Source: Gigaspora rosea (lineage: Eukaryota; Glomeromycota; Glomeromycetes; Diversisporales; Gigasporaceae). From it: 64,000 nucleotides of DNA. The position numbers and the translations under genes are program-made. The notes beneath the pieces were generated by a model. That model ran no database searches. It was not told the DNA's origin and worked only from the letters and a program-made list of their open reading frames with translations. Position 1 is the first letter of the stretch. The number at the start of each line of letters is the position of its first letter. This document shows positions 56,604 through 64,000 of this stretch, one piece after another. The stretch covers positions 144,558 to 208,557 of the forward strand of contig QKWP01000666.1 in the NCBI GenBank assembly GCA_003550325.1. Direction: 5' to 3'.

Positions 56604-58576
56604 TGTATTAATTTAGCCCGTGAGTATAAAGAATTTATTATTCAGTGGAATTAAGTCAGTAAAACAAGTTAAGAACATAAACACTTACTTATATACCATT
56701 ATGATTAGTTTGTGAGTATAAAAAATATTTATAATCATTTAAATCAAAGTTGCAAAACAAAGTTCACAAAATACTTATTTACCATCACGTAATACTTTCG
56801 AATCATTTCATTCGCGTTAAACATTTCATTTAGTAAGTGAGTATATTAATTATTAGAATTAAGTCAGCAATCAGGATCACAAATCAAGAATATAAATACT
56901 TTATATGCCATTACGTAATACCTTCCAATCCATTAATCATTTCATTTAGCATGTAAGTATAAAGAACTTTACCATATCATCTCGAACCAACGCCCACGGC
57001 TGTAATTTAAAATTTCCCTAAATTAATCTTAATTTAAGCCTAATTTGGACAAAATTTTAAACTACACCCTGAGCATTATTTTGAGATGATACTGTTATTA
57101 ATAATTGAATTTAAGGTTAGTAAAACAAGTTCACAAATCCAAACACAAATACTTATTTACTATCACATAATACTCTTCAAATCGTTTCATCCAGCAAGTG
57201 AGTATGTTAATCATTGAATTTAAAATCAGCAAAACAAGTCCAAAATCAAGAAAATAAATACTTATTTATCATTGCATACATTAATTTAGTCCGTGAGTAT
57301 AACGAATATTTGAAATTAAAAAAAGCAATTCAGTTCACAAATCAAGAATATAAATACTTATTTATATTATGCATTGCTTTTCAAATCATTTCATTCGCAA
57401 TAATTTAGTCTGTGAGTATAAAAAATATTTATTAATTATTGTAATTTAAAAATAAGTTCACAAATAAAGAACATAAATCCTTATTCACTATTACATAATA
57501 CCCTTCAAACCATTTAACATTCATTTAGGTTGTGAGTATAAAGAACATTTATAATCATTTGTATTAAAGTCTGCAAAACAGTTCACGAATGTTTACTTAT
57601 TTATCATGCCGTAACATCTTTCAAATTATTTCATTCTCATTAATTATTTCATTCAGTGAGTGAGTATATTGAACATTTGCCGTATTTTGCAAAATAGCGT
57701 ATCCCTCAGCGTAATACCATTACTTCCTTTTTTGGCAAAAGACCCAGTTGTAATGTATGACTTATAACTAGTGATGTGACCGATTTTTATTGTTTTAGGA
57801 AAGCATAGAAAGTGTTGATAGAAAGATATCATAAAATATGTAGATTAAGGATTAATTTATGCATTTATGTTATATAATGGTTTTTATGTATTTAAATACC
57901 TAACTTTCCTAACATTTGAATTAGTGTTGGAAATTACATGTTCACAGTGTTCACACGAGTATAAATTTTTTAAAAATATCAAAGTTTTTTTTTATTTTAT
58001 GATCACATTTGTGAACATAAATAATATTTTATCTAATTAATTAACCTTTAATGTGAAAAAATTGTCCACAAAAATCATCAACATTATCATTATTTTGAAT
58101 TTCCAACGCTAGTTTGAATGCTAAAAACTATTATAAATGTATTTTGAATAAATTTATTTTTGAGCTGCAAGTTTTATGATTAATCGCTGACTATATAATT
58201 CTGTCGATATATCCTATGCTTTCACTAGGATTTAATTATTAAATCGTTAAAAATTAACACATGATTAAACATGCACTTACACATAATTTGACTATCAATA
58301 ATAGTATTTTAAGTACCTTGCTATAGTACTCACTTCTATTATAGTACCCTTCCTATATTATAGCGGGATAAATAAGCATATTTTAATATACCAGATTATT
58401 CTGCAAAATACGGTATTAATAAATAGAATTAAAAAGGAGAATATAATACTTATTTACCATTACGTACAAATCATTTCATTCGTATTAATTTAGTCGGTAA
58501 GCATAAAAACTATTTGCGTTCGATACAAGTTCAAAAGGCATGGCTGATAAATAACTTAACATTTATTAAAATAAAG
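56604..58576 (+). repeat. Tandem array with AG-NNN-GTRAGY junctions (intron-like units)
   Basis: Diverged units of about 90-130 bases share CAAAACAAGTTCACAAATCA, ACTTATTTACCATTACGTAA and TTCAAATCATTTCATTCG. Each ends in an ATTTAG-like word, then three variable bases, then GTGAGTAT or GTAAGT/GTAAGC. Donor-like GT positions are 56620, 56712, 56837, 56953, 57198, 57293, 57412, 57532, 57660 and 58497. All ten have exactly three bases between AG and GT. The last one (58497) to AG at 58575-58576 would be an 80-base intron ending right at the kinase gene's first recognisable exon. The part 57720-58480 is more diverged or unique. Confidence 0.75.
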
Positions 58577-59807
58577 TTCACCCGAATACGGAAAATGTGC
58601 ACATTGTTATAAAGATAACACGCAACCAGCATGGTGTATATCATGTGATCCTATCATAGCAACACGGTGGACAAGTGGGAATAAGGATATTGATGATTGT
58701 ATGAAAGCTTTCCAAATTAGAGCTCATAAATATGAAGAAACGACTGAATGGATTCCATTTAATAGATTATCAAATGTGAGAGCAATCGGTAAAGGAGGAT
58801 TTGGCTCAGTTTATTCAGCAACCTGGTTGGATGGCATACGAAAAGTTGAGGACTTTAACAATGATATTTACGTAAGATCACGTGTACCATGCAGCATTGT
58901 TGCACTCAAGACATTGGACAGTTCTATGGAAACAATAATGATTTTCTAAAAGAAGTAAGTTAATTATTGTTTTAATAACTTATCTAATGGGTTTTGGACT
59001 AATTTATTGTTTAAACTTTAAGTTTAAAATGCTTATGAAATATAGTAAGCTCGCAATATATGGAATAACTCAAAATACAGAAACAGATGAATATTTAATG
59101 GTATTTCAGTATGCTCATGATGGGAGTCTTAATAGTTATTCAAGTAAGAAATTTAGTGTACTTAGATAGCAGGCTAAATTACAAATTCTTAGTGACGTTT
59201 CAGAAGAATTAGTTAATCTACATAAAGAAGATTATGTTCATGCAGATCTTCATAGTGGCAATATTTTGGAAGATCAACGATCCTATATCGCGGATCTAGG
59301 ATTGACTAGAAAGAAAGATGAAAGTATTTTAGCAGGAGATGGTATTTATGGGGTACTACCTTATGTTGCACCAGAAGTTTTAGTTAAGCAGCAGTTTACA
59401 CAGGCAGCAGATATTTATGGTTTGGAGTTATTATGTCAGAAATGACAACTGGACAAAGACCCTTTGATGGCTATGAACACGATGATCGACTTATGTTCAT
59501 GATTTGCAGAGGATTGCGACCAAAGTTTGCTCCTGGAACCCCCGAATGTTATATTGAATTGGCTATGAAATGCATGGATTCTGATCCACAAAAACGCCCT
59601 AATGCTTATAATGTTAATAAAACAATATGTGATTGGCTTATTGATATTGAAATTAAAAAACAATTCTTAGAAGCAGATAAAGGTATTAAATCATTGTCGA
59701 TATCAAAGTATTTAGATGAAATGTATACTACTAGCAAAATTCTTAGCATTAGCACAAAATTAATTTCCAAGGCAATTAAAGGTATTTATTTTCAACTAAT
59801 ATGCTAA
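58577..59807 (+). pseudogene. TKL-like protein kinase with N-terminal Cys ribbon, broken
   Basis: From 58578 the frame reads SPEYGKCAHCYKDN and PAWCISCDP, a Cys-x2-Cys pair followed by a second one. WTSGNKDIDD and EWIPFNRLSNVRAIGKGGFG come next; the latter is the glycine-rich loop, with the ATP-binding Lys in VALKTL. The catalytic loop HADLHSGN is at 59239-59262, DLG replaces DFG at 59292, and APE is at 59368-59376. The C-lobe (MSEMTTGQRPFDGYEHDDRL, then GLRPKFAPGTPECY) ends at 59807. A probable intron (GTAAGT 58955 to TTTAAG 59022) splits the N-lobe. Lesions: an A contraction at 58930-58932, a TAG at 59167 where Trp is expected, and a T contraction at 59421-59423. The family is greatly expanded in Rhizophagus. 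Two lesions could be sequencing errors; the nonsense codon is harder to dismiss. Confidence 0.8.
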
Positions 59808-60564
59808 ATTTATGCTATATTGTTTATTTAAAAATAATATTTGCTTACTGGTAATTAGATTCATCTCAAATTAATATTAAATTTGATATTACTGAAATTT
59901 AAAGATCTGGTTTGTATACGACCAATAAATCGGTTTATCCGTATTATAATTTGTAAATGGTAATAATTTAAATTGTATCTTATAGCTAAGCAAGATACGC
60001 GTCGCACAAATGCAATGAGCTATGGGAAATAAATTTTTTGAAGAATTTAATATAGATTTTTCTATGGAAAATTATCGAAATTTTTTGTTCTATTTATATT
60101 TGTTGCGGTAAGTAAGGTTAGCCAGCGTTGTTTTAGAGAAAATAAATTTTAAGTTAAATGAAATTGTATGAATTGTATGTAATGAGAGGTTTATGACATA
60201 AAATATTAGAGCCTGATCGAAAAAATTAAAATGCGACTGGTCATGTAGATGGAAGAATGCCTTTAGCAAATGTTGCCATGTATTAGATCGCAAAAAAATT
60301 CGATTGCCGCACTTACCAATTCTTCAGAACATAAGTGATTTAGACATGCTCATGTTCGTTTGTATTTGATTTATCGTGACGATAGCAATTTGCTATAAAA
60401 ACCCGCTACTGCGCTTTCAGGTTATTGCGGTATAATAAGTAATTTAGAAAGGGTCATACTGTTTTGTATAGAATTGGCTATTAATTTCTACAGCTATTTC
60501 CTGCAAAAAAGTGATTTAGAAAACGTCATGTTAGTTTTCTAAAACTTTGCTGTCATACTTGGGG
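59808..60564. repeat. Intergenic with dispersed AAGTGATTTAGAAA words
   Basis: AGTGATTTAGACATGCTCATG (60330), AGTAATTTAGAAAGGGTCAT (60438) and AGTGATTTAGAAAACGTCAT (60510) are related. Two more lie at about 62000 and 62065, so the two foldback elements below split a longer repeat region. Nothing coding. Confidence 0.4.
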
Positions 60565-61416
60565 GGATTCGGTAAACTTCGCCGAAAACTACTTATCCGA
60601 CACCAATTTCGCCGACGGCCATTTCAATGACAGCCCGCTTCCCCGACAGCACATTTCCCCGACAACCCATTTCCCCGACAGTTTACTTCCCCGAATCCAC
60701 TTTCTCGACATCCCATTTGACTGACATTCTATTACACCTACACCCATTTCGCCGACAGCTATTAATAAAGCTTCACAAATAGATTAGCTTTATATTTTTT
60801 GATTATCAATCATTTTGTTCATGTGATAGAAAATGATGGAAATTATTCAAATTATTACAGGCTGGTGAGAATGTCATTTTGATTTGCTATATAGCCAAAA
60901 AACCGTAATAAAAACGTGGAAAATTTTAAAATAAGATGATCGTAATCGATCTATTGCTTTCGCTATGAATTAATAATCAGTTGTTATCTATTAATATATA
61001 TGTTGTGCGTCAGATTAAAAACTTGCGTCAGATTGAATCCGACGTACTATCAGTTGACCAGCATTAAATGATCGGCAACAACTGGCCTAAACTAACCCCT
61101 AACTTTACCGTAATTTTACCCTAACCCTAATCTAATTTAGGCCGGGTCTAATCTGACGCACGACATATATATTGTTACAAACGAAAGATAATTCGCAAAT
61201 AGCTGTCGACGAAATGAAATAGGATGTCGGTAAAATGGGATGTCGAGAAAGTGGCTGTCGGCAAAATGGGATGTCGGTGAAAAGGACTCGGGGAAGTAAG
61301 TTGTCGGGAAATGAATTGTCGGGAAATGGGGTTGTCGGAATTGTGGGGTGTCGGTGAAATGGCTGTCGGCGTAATTGGTGTCGGAGAAATAGGTGTCGGC
61401 AAAATTGGGAAATGCC
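60565..61416. mobile_element. CCGACA-array foldback element, exact 9-bp target duplication
   Basis: TACTTGGGG repeats directly at 60556-60564 and 61417-61425. The arms of about 200 bases are inverted arrays: TTCCCCGACAGCACA, TTTCCCCGACAACCCA and similar on the left, and TGTCGGGAAATGAAT, CTGTCGGCAAAATGG and similar on the right. The terminal word GGATTCGGTAAACTTCGCCG pairs with the right end (GGCATTTCCCAATTTTGCCG when inverted). The loop contains a MITE at 60991-61174. There is no transposase. A Pro/Thr-rich minus-strand frame at 61175-61486 is repeat-derived. Confidence 0.82.
60991..61174. mobile_element. MITE with TGTGCGTCAGATTA ends, nested in the foldback loop
   Basis: TATATATGTTGTGCGTCAGA at the left is mirrored by TCTGACGCACGACATATATA at the right. 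The interior includes CTAACCCCTAACTTTACCG. 184 bp. Confidence 0.6.
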
Positions 61417-61477
61417 TACTTGGGGAGGCGTTGTTGATTACATAATTCCTTTTTATTAAAAGGTAGGACTCCCTCTC

Positions 61478-61793
61478 GGGTGGCAATCAATTAATCGACA
61501 ATCACTTCACCGACATAACATTTCACCGACAATTATTCACCGACACGTTCATTTTACCGACAGTTTATTTCACCGAAGCTCATTTTACCGACAAAGTAAT
61601 TCTGGTCATTGTCGTTAGGGTCAGGGTAGAATTAGGTAGAATTAGGGCTAAAGTTAGGGTGCTTTTTGAAAAAAAACTTGTCGGTGAAATGAACTTCGGT
61701 GAAACATACTGTCGGTAAAATGAACTTGTCGGTGAGTATTTGTCGGTAAATGTTATGTCGGTGAAGTGATTGTCGGCGAAATAATACGAACCC
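61478..61793. mobile_element. CCGACA-array foldback element, 9-bp target duplication
   Basis: Flanks CTCCCTCTC (61469-61477) and CTCACTCTC (61794-61802) match in eight of nine. The arms consist of ATTTCACCGACAATTATTC-like words and their reverse (GTCGGTGAAGTGATTGTCGG). The loop GTCATTGTCGTTAGGGTC is shared with the element at 32759-33161. The element lies only 52 bases beyond the previous foldback's target duplication. Confidence 0.78.
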
Positions 61794-61802
61794 CTCACTC
61801 TC

Positions 61803-62130
61803 TCCTATATGTTCAAATGAGCAGCCAATCACAGCGTTTATATCCAACATATAAGCTTATATGTGATAGAATATACATACCAATCCTTGTTTCTTTATTT
61901 TTTGCTTCGGGCATCTAACAGTACCTGTTTCCTAGTATAATATCATTATTATGTAGTGATTTGACTATTGTACTGTGCTTACAAACTATTATGGTGGAAT
62001 AAGTGACTTAGAGAAGGTTATATTAATTTTGTATCGGATTTACTGTTTTAATGCATATGTGATTTAGATCAGATTAAATTAATTTTGTTGGGTGTATCGT
62101 GATTCTTTTAAAATCTAAGGGAGATAGACT
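61803..62130. other. Intergenic, repeat words only
   Basis: Two further AAGTGACTTAGAGAAGGTTA-like words near 62000-62090. No gene is seen. Confidence 0.4.
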
Positions 62131-62428
62131 ATGTTCGAATGCTATCAAAAATCAGCAGAACAAAAAGAATTTCCTAAAGGATAATACCTACTTGTAATTG
62201 TTATCTTAAAGGAATAGGAATTAAGATAAATAAGAAAAAAGCATTTGCAATATATCAAAGCCAGCAAATCTGGTATGTTTATGTTTACAAAGAGGTTGGT
62301 GTTGTTGTCATTTTGGAAGAAGATCTAATGTTGATGAAGAGAAGACGTTTGAATATTATAAAGTTGCTGCAGAAAAAGGATTACCGGTAGAAAGATTAAT
62401 TCACAATATTGATGTGACATTTATTTGA
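62131..62428 (+). pseudogene. Sel1-repeat gene remnant
   Basis: The plus strand follows the C-terminal part of the Sel1 protein at 27571-28434: MFECYQKSAEQKEFPKG against AFECYQKSAEKEFPKG, then IKINKKKAFAIYQ, then YYKVAAEKGLPVERLIHNID, ending FI-TGA. It has a stop after FPKG and at least two frameshifts. The N-terminal half is missing. It is a decayed truncated paralogue. Confidence 0.8.
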
Positions 62429-63339
62429 TCATATTTTATAAATACTAATTACTTTCAATGTTATCCTACTGAAATGATAATATACGAATAAAAATTTATT
62501 TTCGCTGCAAATATTTACAGTTTAAATGTGAATAAACATAAGAAATGAGATACTTATTATAAAAGAATGTAAAAATTAGATGTGAATCAAAGCTTTGCAA
62601 AGGTACGATATTGGAGTGTCCGATATACTATGTAAATCAAAACTTATTATGTAATACGATTTATATATAAAACTGTGTAGATGCGCAGGTCGCTTTTTTT
62701 TTAGTCAAAATTTTTTAATGTTCACTGTAAAGTTAAGATGTTTTTTTTTGCAATGTTTTTACAATGTCTACGAGAATTCAAATTGTTTTCTGACTTTCTT
62801 ATATGCAATCATTAACTTCATTCGTTTAAAAAATTCTTTAGGTAATTGACTTTTTTTCTATAGAAAGACTTAAGTGTTTAGCTTCGTAACTTCGTTCTTT
62901 GAGACTTAATCAATTTGTACTAAATTTGGGTTCAAATAAACCAGCTATATACTGCATACGTAACCATAACTGTTAAAAAGTTAAATTAACGCCACATATT
63001 TATATTCGAATGATAAGTTAAGCCAGTTATGAAATAACGATAAACTTTTCGATATATTAATATTCGACTCTGTATAATACAATTTTCAAAGATTTTATAT
63101 GCTTAATCGAAAAATTTATTAATATAAATAATTGAAGCAATTTTTTTTTTAATTAACAAGAGTTTCTTGAACAAAATATAATTTAACAATTTATTTTATA
63201 TGGTTTATCTCAATTTTATACCGGTAGCTTTGCAAAGAATATCCATGAAAAGCCGCTTGAAAGGATTACGTTATTTAGTGTAGTGCAACAACAAATTTAG
63301 CAAAAATTGAAAAAAAACAGTTCTTTTTTTATAAAAAAT
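62429..63339. other. Intergenic, nothing recognised
   Basis: AT-rich. TTTATT at 63190-63195 is AATAAA on the minus strand, about 145 bases beyond the stop of the gene that follows. It is a plausible polyadenylation signal. Confidence 0.45.
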
Positions 63340-63860
63340 TTATTCAATATATTCTTTGTCAATTAATTCACCATTTAGATCAAAATTTTCGTAAATTTCA
63401 CTTGGACATTTTATCCATTCACAAAATTTTTGTAATCTCAATGCTTGTTTAGCAGTTTGATAATTTTTACTTGCTAATTTAAGCATATTATATGTATATG
63501 CTTTTCTTAAATCTTGATTTGTAAATTTGCTTAATATAAAACAAAATTTAATTAGTAATATAATTGCATTAATTTTTTTTTAATAAAAAAAAGCTTACGT
63601 TAAGTTTTGTGGTACTAATGATTTAGGAATTTGAACCAATAAACTTTCGAGATCTTGAAATAAACTTAATTTTGCTACTGAACTTCTGTAAAATAAACAA
63701 ATAAATACAAATAATATAAAATGCTATATAATAACTTTTACGCTAACAAATTACCTAGTTTTAAACAAATAGAGACCAGTTTTTTTTGATTTAGTGGCTC
63801 CTTGCTTTCTTCCAGACACGAGTACTTCCGCTGACTCAGAACCTTTTATCCAGATCGTCG
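63340..63860 (-). CDS. TAD1: Probable tRNA-specific adenosine deaminase (ADAT1/Tad1), last three exons
   Basis: Three minus-strand exons join in frame. They are 63755-63860 (106 b), 63599-63685 (87 b) and 63340-63529 (190 b, stop TAA), split by introns GTAATT...TTACAG and GTAAGC...ATTAAG. The product end reads IKGSESAEVLVSGRKQGATK, then SSVAKLSLFQDLESLLVQIP, then YTYNMLKLASKNYQTAKQAL and FCEWIKCPSEIYENF. The W-x-x-G...EVLVSGRKQG segment, the SxxAKLSLF segment and the late ASxxYxxAK...FxxWIK helix fit the C-terminus of ADAT1/Tad1. That enzyme converts adenosine 37 of tRNA-Ala to inosine. The catalytic deaminase residues would lie in exons beyond the right edge. The upstream acceptor AATTAAAG precedes 63860. 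The family call rests on motif memory and should be treated as probable. Confidence 0.62.
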
Positions 63861-64000
63861 CTTTAATTAATTAATAAATGTGTAAAATATATATAAATAG
63901 CATTAGCATTATTGCAATTACTCGTTAGCCGCTGTGTACATAGTATGAGATATCAAATTGATTTTAATATTCTCATGAGAACTATTTTAAAAAAGTTAAT
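63861..64000 (-). other. Intron sequence, upstream part of the ADAT1-like gene
   Basis: No protein-like exon could be placed here. The stretch ends in a minus-strand 3' splice site (TTAATTAAAG) at 63861. The rest of the gene is expected beyond the window. Confidence 0.4.

Noticed and set aside
61175..61486. Pro/Thr-rich 103-residue frame on the minus strand
   Set aside because: Produced entirely by the CCGACA repeat of the foldback element.

Overview
The window looks like AT-rich nuclear DNA of an arbuscular mycorrhizal fungus (Glomeromycotina, Rhizophagus-like). The reasons are the families present: F-box proteins with RNI-type leucine-rich repeats, Sel1-repeat proteins, a TKL-like kinase behind a Cys-x2-Cys ribbon, a NACHT NTPase with pentapeptide and Sel1 repeats, short GTAAGT-type spliceosomal introns, and a large load of decayed, nested transposons. 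The species call is an inference; no search was run. No rRNA, convincing tRNA or CRISPR array was found.

Layout. 1-20.4 kb: a triplicated minus-strand unit (F-box/LRR gene plus 3' flank) at 1-3.4, 5.1-6.9 and 16.0-20.3 kb. The middle copy is nearly intact, the other two are broken. Between them lie small MITEs and a dead hAT transposase (10.0-11.85 kb). The third copy took three later insertions that the first copy lacks, and it holds an 81-base assembly gap. 20.8-27.4 kb: nested terminal-inverted-repeat (TIR) elements. 27.5-29.9 kb: two intact convergent genes, a Sel1-repeat protein (+) and a secreted, Kex2-type, probably GPI-anchored protein (-). 30-52 kb: a transposon-dominated block with hAT-like elements (8-bp target duplications), long foldback palindromes, a 327-bp palindromic tandem array inside one hAT element, a truncated LINE and a 3.5-kb TIR element. 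52.1-56.5 kb: a NACHT gene broken by single-base homopolymer contractions. 56.6-58.58 kb: a tandem array in which every recognisable unit carries an AG-NNN-GTRAGY acceptor/donor-like junction. 58.6-59.8 kb: a broken kinase gene. 60.5-61.8 kb: two CCGACA-type foldback elements. 62.1-62.4 kb: a Sel1 remnant. 63.3 kb to the right edge: the last three exons of a probable tRNA adenosine deaminase gene (ADAT1/Tad1).

How it fits together. There is no operon. F-box/LRR, NACHT, Sel1 and TKL-like kinase genes belong to families that expand in these fungi and that could act in ubiquitin targeting, signalling or self/non-self recognition; that role is inferred. The probable housekeeping gene at the right edge keeps its frame across both introns, whereas most of the rest is decaying or repetitive. 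Six frameshifts, in the middle F-box gene, the NACHT gene and the kinase gene, are all one-base contractions of short homopolymers, so some of these genes may be intact in the organism and miscalled in the assembly.

Strongest leads: the intron-like array between the NACHT and kinase genes; the NACHT-pentapeptide-Sel1 architecture; a CCGACA-array foldback family with 9-bp target duplications; and a hAT element carrying a palindromic tandem array, whose insertion is supported by a paralogous empty site about 1.65 kb away.
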